This document shows, in pieces, positions 1 through 6,502 of a DNA stretch of 20,491 nt; within the stretch, counting starts at the first letter, position 1, and every line of letters begins with the position of its first letter. The stretch covers positions 1 to 20,491 of the forward strand of contig JBFWQE010000098.1 in assembly GCA_050249615.1 (NCBI GenBank), written 5' to 3'. Source of the DNA: VFZN01 sp050249615. GTDB lineage: Bacteria > Acidobacteriota > Vicinamibacteria > Vicinamibacterales > UBA2999. The position numbers were made by a program, and so were the translations under genes. The notes beneath the pieces were generated by a model. The model did not search any database, was not told the origin of the DNA, and saw only the letters and a program-made list of their open reading frames with translations.

Positions 1-12
1 AGAAGATCAAGA

Positions 13-97
13 GGTTCTGAGGTTCTCGGGTTCTCGGGTTCTCGGTTCTCGGGTTCTCAGGTTCTCGGTTCTCGGGTTCTCGGGTTCTCGGGTTCTG
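13..97. repeat. GGTTCTC tandem array (8-nt period), copy 1
   Basis: About eleven degenerate copies of GGTTCTC, mostly spaced 8 nt apart (GGTTCTCG, sometimes shortened by one G), opening and closing with a GGTTCTG variant. It lies directly after the 3' end of the proline dehydrogenase gene, separated by a short CCCCAAG-type stretch (98-115). The same motif in the same orientation recurs at 4380-4437. The G-rich strand is the plus strand, so the proline dehydrogenase transcript would carry the C-rich complement. The window edge is close, so whether a gene also ends to the left is unknown. Confidence 0.9.
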
Positions 98-115
98 CCC
101 CCAAGCCCCAAGCCC

Positions 116-1051
116 TCAAGACCTCACCAACAGGTTTTTCGCCACGAACCACACGTTCGCCGGACGCTCGGCCAGGCGGCGCATGTACCACGGGAACCAG
201 TAGGGCCCGTACGCGACGAGCACGCGCACCTGGGCGCCGTCGCGGGCCAGGCGGAATTGCTCCTCCCGCTGGATGCCGTAGAGCATATGGAATTCGTACT
301 GGTCGCGGGGCACGTCGGTGGCGGCCCCCTGCTCGCGGATTCGCGCAATCAGGCGGATGTCGTGCGTGCCGAACACGGCACGGCCGCCGTTCGCCCGCGC
401 CGGCGCTGCCAGCATCCGCTGCGCCAGCCTTGAATACTGTTCGTCCACATCCGCCTTTCGCGGGAAGGCGACGGTCGGGGGCTCCTTGTAGGCTCCTTTC
501 ACCAGGCGCACGCCGATACCGCGATCGATCATGTCGTCCAGGTCCTCCGGCGTCCGGAGGAGATACGCCTGGAGGCAGACCCCGACGCGCGGCCCTTCCT
601 CGCGCAACCGCCGCACGATCTCGAGTGTGCGGTCCACGTAGGGGGACTGCTCCATGTCCACCCAGAGGAAGCTGCCGGCCTCCCGGGCCGCAGCCGCGAG
701 CCGCCGCGCGTGGCCGAAGGCGAACTCCCCGTCGATGTCCAGCCCCAGCTGCGTGAGCTTGATGGACGGCTCGCAGTCCATGCCGGCCGCGCAAACGCGC
801 GCCACGGCCTCCGCGTAGTGCGCCGCCACGGCGTCGGCCTCCACCGTGTCGGTGACGTTCTCGCCGAGGCGCGTGAAGACACCGGCGACCCGATGTTCGG
901 CCATCGCGCGGGCCGCGCCCAGCATGTCGTCGAACGTCTCGCCCGGCATGAAGCGCGAGACGGCCCGGCGCACGAACGGCGCCCGGGTGCCATGCTCGCG
1001 CAGCCAGGTGCTGTCGGAGGCCTTCAGGAGCAGCGTGCGGGCCAGGCTCAC
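116..1051 (-). CDS. Proline dehydrogenase (monofunctional PRODH)
   Basis: A 311-residue FAD-dependent proline dehydrogenase, the enzyme that oxidises L-proline to pyrroline-5-carboxylate and passes electrons to the membrane quinone pool. Length fits the short monofunctional bacterial PRODHs (about 300 residues) and not bifunctional PutA. Visible signatures of the (beta/alpha)8 barrel are RLVKGAY with K185, a GTHD strand, EFHMLYGI (253-260) and, near the C-terminus, YMRRLAERP, whose R291-R292 pair corresponds to the substrate-carboxylate arginines in the family. The GTG start at 1051 was chosen because it overlaps the upstream MFS stop as GTGA and gives the family length; the open frame continues upstream without homology. 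Probably translationally coupled to the MFS gene. No pyrroline-5-carboxylate dehydrogenase is in the window. Confidence 0.95.
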   Translation of the reverse strand: MSLARTLLLKASDSTWLREHGTRAPFVRRAVSRFMPGETFDDMLGAARAMAEHRVAGVFTRLGENVTDTVEADAVAAHYAEAVARVCAAGMDCEPSIKLTQLGLDIDGEFAFGHARRLAAAAREAGSFLWVDMEQSPYVDRTLEIVRRLREEGPRVGVCLQAYLLRTPEDLDDMIDRGIGVRLVKGAYKEPPTVAFPRKADVDEQYSRLAQRMLAAPARANGGRAVFGTHDIRLIARIREQGAATDVPRDQYEFHMLYGIQREEQFRLARDGAQVRVLVAYGPYWFPWYMRRLAERPANVWFVAKNLLVRS

Positions 1052-2292
1052 GAGTCCAGATTGTGCGCGATCGGCTTCAGCGTGTGAAGGGGGCCCAGCC
1101 GCGCCAGCGGCGGCCACGCCCACATCACCAGGCCGACGACCCCGATGGTGGCCAGCCCGCCACCCGCCACCGACGCCACCGGCCCGAACAGCGCCGCGGT
1201 GACGCCGCTCTCGAACGCGCCAATCTCGTTCGACATGCTGACGAACACGTGTTTCACGGCCGACACGCGGCCGCGCAGCGCGTCTGGCGTGATCATCTGC
1301 TCCAGCGTCAGCCGGATGACGACGCTGATGTTGTCGCAGACGCCGGTGATGAAGAGGCACAGGAGCGAGAGGGCCAGGTTCCGCGAAAAGCCGAAGCCCA
1401 CCATCGCCAGGCCGAAACCGGCCACGGCCACCAGCAGTGTCCGTCCCGGGCGCTCCCAGGGCGCCAGCTGCGTGGTCACGAGCGCCATCGTCAGGGCGCC
1501 GGCGGCCGGGGCCGCGCGCAGCAGGCCCAGGCCCTCGGGTCCTACCTGCAGGATGTCCTTCGCGAAGATGGGCAGCAGCGCGACCGCGCCGCCGAACAGC
1601 ACCGCGAAGAGGTCCAGCGTGATGGCGGCCAGGAAGACCGGGCTCCGCGAGACGAACGACAGGCCCGCCAGCACGCCGCCGCGGGAGGCGACGGTCCGCG
1701 CCGCCGGCGCCCTCGGCACACGCACGAGCAGGACGACGAATGTCGCCTCCAGCGCCGCCGCGACGGCGAAGGCCGCGGTGCTCCCGCCGGTGATCGCGAT
1801 GACCCCGCCGCCTGCGGCGGGGCCGATGATGGCCGCGAGCTGCGCAGTGGACGCGACCCAGGCGTTCGCGTTCGCGAAGATGACCGGCGGCAGAAGCTGC
1901 GGCAGGATCGTGTTCACGGCCGGCGCGGCGAACGCACGTCCGGCACCGACCAGGGTGATGAGCGCATAGACCAGCGCGACCGGCGCTTCCGTCCAGGCCA
2001 CGACCGCCAGTCCCGTGGCCGCCAGCGCCAGCACGCCGTGCGCCGTCATCCCGACGGTCCGTCTCGGGAACCGGTCGGCGGCCGTGCCCGCCGCCATCAT
2101 CAACACGAAGACCGGCGCCACCTCGAACAGGCCCACGAGCCCGAGCGCCAGTGCCTGCCCGGTGCGCTCGTAGAGCTGCCAGCCGACGGCGACGGAGATG
2201 ATCTGGTAGCCGGCCACCGCCGCGAACCGGCCGGCCGCGAACGCGCGAACGAAGGGATAATCGAAGGCCTGACGTTGTTCCGGAGTGGTCAC
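1048..2292 (-). CDS. MFS transporter (MFS_3/EntS-like)
   Basis: A 414-residue major facilitator with about twelve hydrophobic segments. The loop after TM2 carries the MFS motif A variant AADRFPRRTVG near residue 75, and the general layout (N-terminal FVRAFAAGRFAAVAGYQI, later cytoplasmic loop VPRAPAARTVASRGGVLAGLSFV) resembles the EntS-like MFS_3 group, which are mostly exporters. The substrate cannot be read from the sequence. Translation starts at GTG 2292, with only weak upstream Shine-Dalgarno character (AAGAAG). It is the first gene of a two-gene unit with proline dehydrogenase (4-nt overlap), so a link to proline or another amine is possible but is only inference. Its start lies 42 bp from the divergent start of the outer-membrane-type gene at 2335. 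Confidence 0.9.
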   Translation of the reverse strand: MTTPEQRQAFDYPFVRAFAAGRFAAVAGYQIISVAVGWQLYERTGQALALGLVGLFEVAPVFVLMMAAGTAADRFPRRTVGMTAHGVLALAATGLAVVAWTEAPVALVYALITLVGAGRAFAAPAVNTILPQLLPPVIFANANAWVASTAQLAAIIGPAAGGGVIAITGGSTAAFAVAAALEATFVVLLVRVPRAPAARTVASRGGVLAGLSFVSRSPVFLAAITLDLFAVLFGGAVALLPIFAKDILQVGPEGLGLLRAAPAAGALTMALVTTQLAPWERPGRTLLVAVAGFGLAMVGFGFSRNLALSLLCLFITGVCDNISVVIRLTLEQMITPDALRGRVSAVKHVFVSMSNEIGAFESGVTAALFGPVASVAGGGLATIGVVGLVMWAWPPLARLGPLHTLKPIAHNLDS

Positions 2293-2314
2293 GCTGGAAC
2301 GCTTCTTGATGACC

Positions 2315-2320
2315 AGCGTA
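2315..2320 (-). promoter_or_regulatory. Possible -10 box for the MFS/PRODH unit
   Basis: Read on the minus strand this is TACGCT, about 22 nt before the GTG start of the MFS gene. It fits the TA(C/T)(A/G)CT pattern seen before four other minus-strand genes in the window. No convincing -35 is visible, so this is tentative. Confidence 0.25.
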
Positions 2321-2334
2321 CACGAGAGGTAGGT

Positions 2335-2823
2335 ATGGTCCTTCTGAGTGGACGTTCCGCGGCACGTATGGCGATTCTGGTGGGAATTCTGGCAGCGGGG
2401 GTGTCCTCCCCGTCGGCGGCGCAGTCCTCCATCGGGTTCACCGGTGGCGCCTCTATCGACCCCGAGCAGGTGTACGCGGGCGTCTTCTGGCAGTCACCGG
2501 ACATCGGCGGCCGGTTCCGCATCCGGCCCGGCCTGGACGGCGGCTTCGGTGACGGGCTGCGCCTGGCCACCTTCAACGTGGACTTCGTCTACCTGATTCC
2601 GCTCGGCCAGGGCACGTGGACGCTGGTCACCGGCGGCGGCCCCGCCGTGGTCCTGACGCGTTTGTCAGACGACCGCTTCGACCTGGGCACGGAGGTGAGC
2701 GCGGGGGCGAGCTACCTGTTCGGCTTCGCGCACGACAACGGGTTCTTCACGGACGTCCGGCTGGGCGGCGGGAACGTGCCCGGCCTCAAGTTCGGGGTGG
2801 GGTGGGCTATCCGGCTGCAGTAG
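2335..2823 (+). CDS. Small secreted beta-barrel-like outer membrane protein
   Basis: A 162-residue protein with an N-terminal signal peptide (hydrophobic stretch about residues 12-24, likely cleavage after PSAAQ near residue 30). The mature part is a series of short strands rich in alternating aromatic/hydrophobic and glycine residues (GRFRIRPGLDGGF, LATFNVDFVYLIPL, WTLVTGGGPAVVL, FFTDVRLGGGNVPGLKFGVGWAI), typical of small eight-stranded outer-membrane barrels. ATG 2335 has GAGAGG just upstream and is preferred over ATG 2368, which has none. I do not recognise a precise family, and function is unknown. It is monocistronic, divergent from the MFS gene, and followed 10 bp after its stop by repeat element A. 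Confidence 0.75.
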   Translation: MVLLSGRSAARMAILVGILAAGVSSPSAAQSSIGFTGGASIDPEQVYAGVFWQSPDIGGRFRIRPGLDGGFGDGLRLATFNVDFVYLIPLGQGTWTLVTGGGPAVVLTRLSDDRFDLGTEVSAGASYLFGFAHDNGFFTDVRLGGGNVPGLKFGVGWAIRLQ

Positions 2824-2833
2824 AGGGCCGGGT

Positions 2834-3001
2834 GTCCATTGATGACTGCTGACTGACGATTGAGCGATTCATTGGGTGATTGGCGATTGGGGCATTGGGG
2901 CATTCAACAGTGCGGCAGTGGCGCCATCGGAATGAGGCATTGACTCAATCGCCCGATCGCCGAATGAATCGCTCAATCGTCAATTGGCAATCGCCAATGG
3001 G
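2834..3001. repeat. Inverted intergenic repeat, GATTG family, element A
   Basis: First of five related elements. The left edge is GTCCATTG and the right edge CAATGGGC. A 20-bp block at 2854-2873 is repeated exactly in inverted orientation at 2963-2982, with further imperfect pairing outside it, so either transcript could fold into a long hairpin. The left half holds GGGTGATTGGCGATT followed by GGGGCATT copies. It separates the convergent 3' ends of the outer-membrane-type gene and the first NHL gene. No credible ORF: reading frames through it give low-complexity peptides. Confidence 0.9.
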
Positions 3002-3011
3002 CGCCAAACAC

Positions 3012-3047
3012 AACGGGCGCGGCCCCCTCGAGGGAGTCGCGCCCGTT
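3012..3047 (-). terminator. Strong hairpin after the first NHL gene
   Basis: A perfect 10-bp stem (3012-3021 with 3038-3047, AACGGGCGCG on the plus strand) encloses a smaller hairpin around the palindrome CCCTCGAGGG (3025-3034). It begins 22 nt after the stop codon of the NHL gene at 3069. On the minus strand it is followed by TTGTGTTTGG, a partial T-tract, so intrinsic termination is plausible, perhaps in both directions. Confidence 0.7.
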
Positions 3048-3068
3048 CAATCGTCACCCAGTTACCCG

Positions 3069-4319
3069 TCAGTTACCCGACTTTGGCGGCCACGGCGGTG
3101 CCGGGCCGGTCGGCTTCGTCGCCGGCCCCATGCCCTTCATCACGAACTTCTGCAGGCGCTTGCCGGTGTAGGTTTCCGTCGTGTAGATGTTGCCCTTCGA
3201 GTCGGTGGCGATGCTGTGCACACCGAGGAACATGCCCGGCTGGCGGCCGCCGTAGCCGAAGTGCGTCAGCTCCTCCATCGACTTGCGATCGAAGATGCGC
3301 ACGTGCTCGTTGACGCCGTCCGCCATGTAGAGGTACCGCTGCTCAGGGTCCTTCGAGAAGGCGATGTCCCACACGGAGCCGTCCGCGAGCGTGTTCTTCT
3401 CGACGAACACCTCGCGCACGAACTTGCCTTCCTTCGTGAAGATCTGGACGCGGTCGTTCGGGCGATCGCAGACGTACACCAGGCCGTCGTTCGACATCTC
3501 GGCGCAGTGCACCGGGTTGCGGAACTGCTGTGCCGGCGGGTCGTTCGGGTTGTAGCGGCCCAGCATCTCGTCCGTTGGCGGCTTGCCGTACGCGCCCCAG
3601 TGCCGCTTGATCTTGCCGGTGTCCAGGTCGATGACCGCCACGCGGTGGTTCAGGTAGCCGTCAGCCACGTAGCCCTCGTTGGCCTTCGGGTCGATGAAGA
3701 TCTTGGCCACGCGGCCGAAGTTGTCCATGTCGTTGCTGTTGGCCACGAAGTTCGGCTTGGCCGCCGGCGAGTTCGGGTCGCGGCGGGCGCCGGGCTTGCC
3801 GTACTGCGCCACGAACTTGCCGTCGCGCGTGAACTTCAGGATGTGCGCGTCCGGGCCGCCGTTGCCGCCAATCCACACGAAGCCCTTGTGGTCCACCACG
3901 ATGCCATGGTTGGACTCGGGCCAGGCGTACGGCGCGCCGGGCTGCGCGCCACCCCAGCTGCCGACCAGGTTGCCTTCGGCGTCGAATTCGAGCACCGGCG
4001 GCGCCGCCACGCAGCACTCGCCGACGCGAGGCGCGTTGGGCGCAGGGAACGCCAGCTCGGTGCGATCCAGGTTCCCCGGGTCGTTCCCGCGGTGGATGAT
4101 CCACACGTGGTCCCGATCGTCCACGCCGATCCCGATCGTCATGCCCAGCACCCAGTTGTTGGGCATCGGCTTCGGCCAGAACGGATCCACCTCGAACCGC
4201 GGAGCCTGTTTGGTCTGGGCCGAGGTGCGGTCGAGCATTGCCTGCCCGACGCCCAGCCCCACCAGCAGGACCGCCAGCGTCCATCCAACGAATTTTCGTG
4301 ATTGCAGCACACGCGCCAT
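3069..4319 (-). CDS. Secreted NHL-repeat six-bladed beta-propeller protein
   Basis: A 416-residue exported protein. Residues about 10-34 form a signal peptide or membrane anchor (VGWTLAVLLVGLGVGQAM...TSAQ). The rest shows repeated NHL-type blades with D-x-G-N/K-hydrophobic cores (VLEFDAEGNLVGSWGG, ILKFTRDGKFVAQYG, VQIFTKEGKFVREVFV, SIATDSKGNIYTTE), the architecture of the peptidyl-alpha-hydroxyglycine alpha-amidating lyase-like propellers. An adjacent cysteine pair C102-C103 is notable. Enzymatic activity cannot be asserted, and such proteins in environmental bacteria are mostly uncharacterised. ATG 4319 has a strong GGGGAGG ribosome site (4325-4331). It is a monocistronic unit ending at a hairpin and element A, and is related in architecture to the gene at 6503-7699. 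Confidence 0.9.
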   Translation of the reverse strand: MARVLQSRKFVGWTLAVLLVGLGVGQAMLDRTSAQTKQAPRFEVDPFWPKPMPNNWVLGMTIGIGVDDRDHVWIIHRGNDPGNLDRTELAFPAPNAPRVGECCVAAPPVLEFDAEGNLVGSWGGAQPGAPYAWPESNHGIVVDHKGFVWIGGNGGPDAHILKFTRDGKFVAQYGKPGARRDPNSPAAKPNFVANSNDMDNFGRVAKIFIDPKANEGYVADGYLNHRVAVIDLDTGKIKRHWGAYGKPPTDEMLGRYNPNDPPAQQFRNPVHCAEMSNDGLVYVCDRPNDRVQIFTKEGKFVREVFVEKNTLADGSVWDIAFSKDPEQRYLYMADGVNEHVRIFDRKSMEELTHFGYGGRQPGMFLGVHSIATDSKGNIYTTETYTGKRLQKFVMKGMGPATKPTGPAPPWPPKSGN

Positions 4320-4345
4320 CTGCGCCTCCCCTCAGAAGCTGGCCG

Positions 4346-4351
4346 AGTATA
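4346..4351 (-). promoter_or_regulatory. Possible -10 box for the first NHL gene
   Basis: TATACT on the minus strand, 26 nt before the ATG and upstream of a good ribosome site. A perfect TTGACA is present at 4364-4369 on the same strand, but only 12 nt away, too short for a normal sigma-70 spacer, so the pair as such is doubtful. Confidence 0.35.
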
Positions 4352-4379
4352 CACGGGAATAGCTGTCAAGGTGAACGCT

Positions 4380-4437
4380 GGTTCTGGGGTTCTCGGGTTC
4401 TCGGGTTCTCGGGTTCTCAGGTTCTCAGGTTCTGAGG
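4380..4437. repeat. GGTTCTC tandem array, copy 2, with G-quadruplex pattern
   Basis: Seven copies of GGTTCTC/GGTTCTG at 8-nt spacing, in the same orientation as the array at 13-97 and likewise bounded by GGTTCTG. It sits in the divergent promoter region between the first NHL gene and the HupE-like gene, ending 20 nt before the latter's ATG. Runs of G at 4386-4389, 4395-4397, 4403-4405 and 4411-4413, separated by identical 5-nt TTCTC loops, match the canonical G3-loop G-quadruplex pattern on the HupE coding strand. Confidence 0.9.
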
Positions 4438-4456
4438 TAACCTGCCACGGTTTCCC

Positions 4457-5800
4457 ATGCGTGTCCGACGTTTTCCTGCCACTCTCGCCGCGCTCGTCCT
4501 CCTGGGCCTGCAAGCTGGGCCGGCCGCCCACGAGGTGCCCAACGAGGTCACGGTCCTGGCGTTCCTCAAGCCCGAGGGCCAGGTGCTCCGGTTCCTGGTG
4601 CGGGCGCCGATGGAGTCGCTGCGCGACATCAGCGTGCCCGTCAAGGACGAAGGCTACCTGGACATCGCCCGCGCCGACCCGGCCCTGCGCGATGCGGCGA
4701 CGCTCTGGATTGCCGACTTCGTCGAGCTCTACGAGAACGGCCAGCGCCTGCCCAAGCCCACGGTGGCCGCCGTGCGCGTGGAGCTGCCGTCCAGCCGCGC
4801 GTTCTCGAGCTACGAGTCGGCCCTCGCCACGGTGCGCAGCCCGCCTCTGCCGGACGACACCAACATCTTCTGGGAACAGGGTGTGCTCGACGTGCTCTTC
4901 GAGTACCCCATCGGATCGGACCGGTCCCGCTTTGCCATTCGCCCGGGCTTCACCCGCCTCGGCCTCCAGGTGAACGTCGGGCTCCGGCTGCTCACACCCG
5001 ACAAGCCCGAGCGGGTATTCGACGTGCACGCCGACGTGGGGGTGGTCGAGCTGGACCCGCGCTGGCACCAGGCCGCGTGGCTGTTCGTGAAGGAAGGGTT
5101 CTGGCACATCCTGGACGGCACCGACCACCTGCTGTTCCTGCTCTGCCTGGTCGTCCCCTTCCGCCGCTTCAGGCCGCTCCTGGTCGTCGTCACCGCCTTC
5201 ACGCTGGCGCACTCGGTGACGCTCATCGCGTCGGCCTACGACGTCGCGCCCGACGCGCTGTGGTTCCCGCCGCTCGTCGAAACGCTGATTGCCGCCTCCA
5301 TCCTCTACATGGCCCTCGAGAACATCATCGGCGCGCAGATCGAGCGCCGGTGGGTGATGACCTTCGCCTTCGGGCTGGTGCACGGCTTCGGGTTCTCGTT
5401 CCTGCTGCGCGAGCGGCTGCAGTTCGCCGGGGCGCACCTGCTCTCGTCGCTGCTGGCCTTCAACGTGGGCGTGGAGTTCGGGCAGCTCGTCGTCCTCGCC
5501 GTCCTCATCCCGGCGCTCGGCTTCGTCTTCACGCGCGTCGTCCGGGAACGCATGGGCATCATCATCCTGTCGGCCCTCGTGGCCCACACCGCGTGGCACT
5601 GGATGACGGAGCGATGGGCGGCGCTCAGCCAGTTCCCCCTCCCCGCCCTGGACGCGGCGGCGCTGGCGAGCCTGATGCGCTGGATGATGGCGGCCATCGT
5701 GGTGGGGCTCGTCCTGTGGTGGATGTCCGGCGTCGTGCGGCGATGGGAAGGCCTGGCCGCCGACGCGCCACGGACGGATCTCGACCAGCCGGCGGCATGA
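4457..5800 (+). CDS. HupE/UreJ-family membrane protein with periplasmic N-domain
   Basis: A 447-residue integral membrane protein of the HupE/UreJ type (the longer form with an extra N-terminal domain). Residues 1-24 are a signal peptide, leaving a mature N-terminus HEV. Residues about 25-205 form a soluble domain, likely periplasmic. From residue 214 the family signature GFWHILDGTDHLLFLL appears, with H217, D223 and H224 as probable metal ligands, followed by about six more hydrophobic segments including FGLVHGFGFSFLL and ALVAHTAWHW. HupE/UreJ proteins are associated with nickel or related metal uptake, but no hydrogenase or urease genes are in the window, so the substrate is open. Start ATG 4457 lacks a clear Shine-Dalgarno and follows the GGTTCTC array. 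It overlaps the thioesterase gene by 4 nt (ATGA). Confidence 0.85.
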   Translation: MRVRRFPATLAALVLLGLQAGPAAHEVPNEVTVLAFLKPEGQVLRFLVRAPMESLRDISVPVKDEGYLDIARADPALRDAATLWIADFVELYENGQRLPKPTVAAVRVELPSSRAFSSYESALATVRSPPLPDDTNIFWEQGVLDVLFEYPIGSDRSRFAIRPGFTRLGLQVNVGLRLLTPDKPERVFDVHADVGVVELDPRWHQAAWLFVKEGFWHILDGTDHLLFLLCLVVPFRRFRPLLVVVTAFTLAHSVTLIASAYDVAPDALWFPPLVETLIAASILYMALENIIGAQIERRWVMTFAFGLVHGFGFSFLLRERLQFAGAHLLSSLLAFNVGVEFGQLVVLAVLIPALGFVFTRVVRERMGIIILSALVAHTAWHWMTERWAALSQFPLPALDAAALASLMRWMMAAIVVGLVLWWMSGVVRRWEGLAADAPRTDLDQPAA

Positions 5801-6282
5801 GCGCGCGGACCCGGACCTTCAGCTGGGACGATCCGCTGGCCATGGCCCGAGCCATCGAGGACCTCTCGGGCCTCGAGCGGATGCGGCAGGTGATCGCGGG
5901 CGCCCTGCCCCACCCGCCCATCGCGCGGATGATGGACATCCGCATGGTGGAGGCCTCGGAGGGCCGCGTCGTCTTCGAGGCGACGCCCTCGGAGTTCCAC
6001 TACAACCCGATCGGCGTGGTCCACGGCGGCTTCGCCGCCACCATGCTGGACTCGGCGATGGGCTGCGCCGTGCACACGAAGCTCCCCGCCCGGGTGGGCT
6101 ACACGACGCTGGAATTGAAGCTGAACTTCGTGCGGGCCGTCACGCTGGCCACCGGACCGGTGCACGCCATCGGCACCGTGCTTCACGCGGGCCGGACGAC
6201 GGCGCTGGCGGAAGGTCGACTGGAGTCGGCGGACGGCACGCTGCTCGCCCACGCCACCACGACGTGCCTGATTCTTCGCTGA
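5797..6282 (+). CDS. PaaI-family hotdog-fold thioesterase
   Basis: A 161-residue acyl-CoA thioesterase-like protein of the PaaI/YigI hotdog family, expected to be cytoplasmic and oligomeric. The core signature HYNPIGVVHGGFAATMLDSAMGCAV (about residues 66-90) contains the HGG turn and the downstream acidic residue used for catalysis in this fold. YTTLELKLNFVRAV is the following strand, and the C-terminal strands run to TTTCLILR. The ATG at 5797 overlaps the TGA of the HupE-like gene and gives normal family length; the open frame extends far upstream only as a shadow of that gene. Translational coupling to the HupE-like gene is likely. Why a thioesterase and a metal-type permease share a unit is not evident, and the substrate is unknown. 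Confidence 0.92.
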   Translation: MSARTRTFSWDDPLAMARAIEDLSGLERMRQVIAGALPHPPIARMMDIRMVEASEGRVVFEATPSEFHYNPIGVVHGGFAATMLDSAMGCAVHTKLPARVGYTTLELKLNFVRAVTLATGPVHAIGTVLHAGRTTALAEGRLESADGTLLAHATTTCLILR

Positions 6283-6296
6283 GCCGTCCGCCGCGC

Positions 6297-6497
6297 GTCC
6301 ATTGCCGATTGCCGATTGATGATTGAGTGATTCATTGGGTGACTGGGGATTGGGGCATTGGGGCATTCGGATTGCGTCATTGGCGCATTGCCGCATTGCC
6401 GCAATTGGCGCAATTGGCGCAATTGAATGGCGCAGTGCCCCAATCGCTCAATCACCCGATGGATCGCTCAATCGTCAATCAGCAATCACCAATGGAC
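6297..6497. repeat. Inverted intergenic repeat, GATTG family, element B
   Basis: Bounded exactly by GTCCATTG and CAATGGAC. The outer 49 nt (6297-6345 and 6449-6497) are inverted copies of each other with 41 of 49 positions matching, and seven of the eight differences are transitions. The interior holds GGGG-containing CATT repeats (G runs at 6337, 6345, 6352 and 6360) and then (GGCGCAATT)-type repeats near 6400-6425. It fills the gap between the convergent 3' ends of the thioesterase gene (15 bp away) and the second NHL gene (5 bp away). I see no gene in it. Confidence 0.92.
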
Positions 6498-6502
6498 CGC
6501 CC

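Noticed and set aside
116..2365. A 749-residue protein seeming to fuse an unknown N-terminus to proline dehydrogenase
   Set aside because: The N-terminal part is the out-of-frame shadow of the MFS gene; the GTG at 1051 gives a normal-length enzyme.
4346..4369. A full TTGACA/TATACT promoter for the first NHL gene
   Set aside because: The two hexamers are only 12 nt apart, too close for normal sigma-70 binding; only the -10 is kept as tentative.
5077..6282. A 401-residue form of the thioesterase
   Set aside because: The extra N-terminus is a shadow of the HupE-like gene; ATG 5797 with ATGA overlap fits the family length.
6297..6497. Insertion sequence with terminal inverted repeats
   Set aside because: No transposase frame and no target-site duplication visible at the edges; a non-autonomous MITE remains possible and is treated as a hypothesis.
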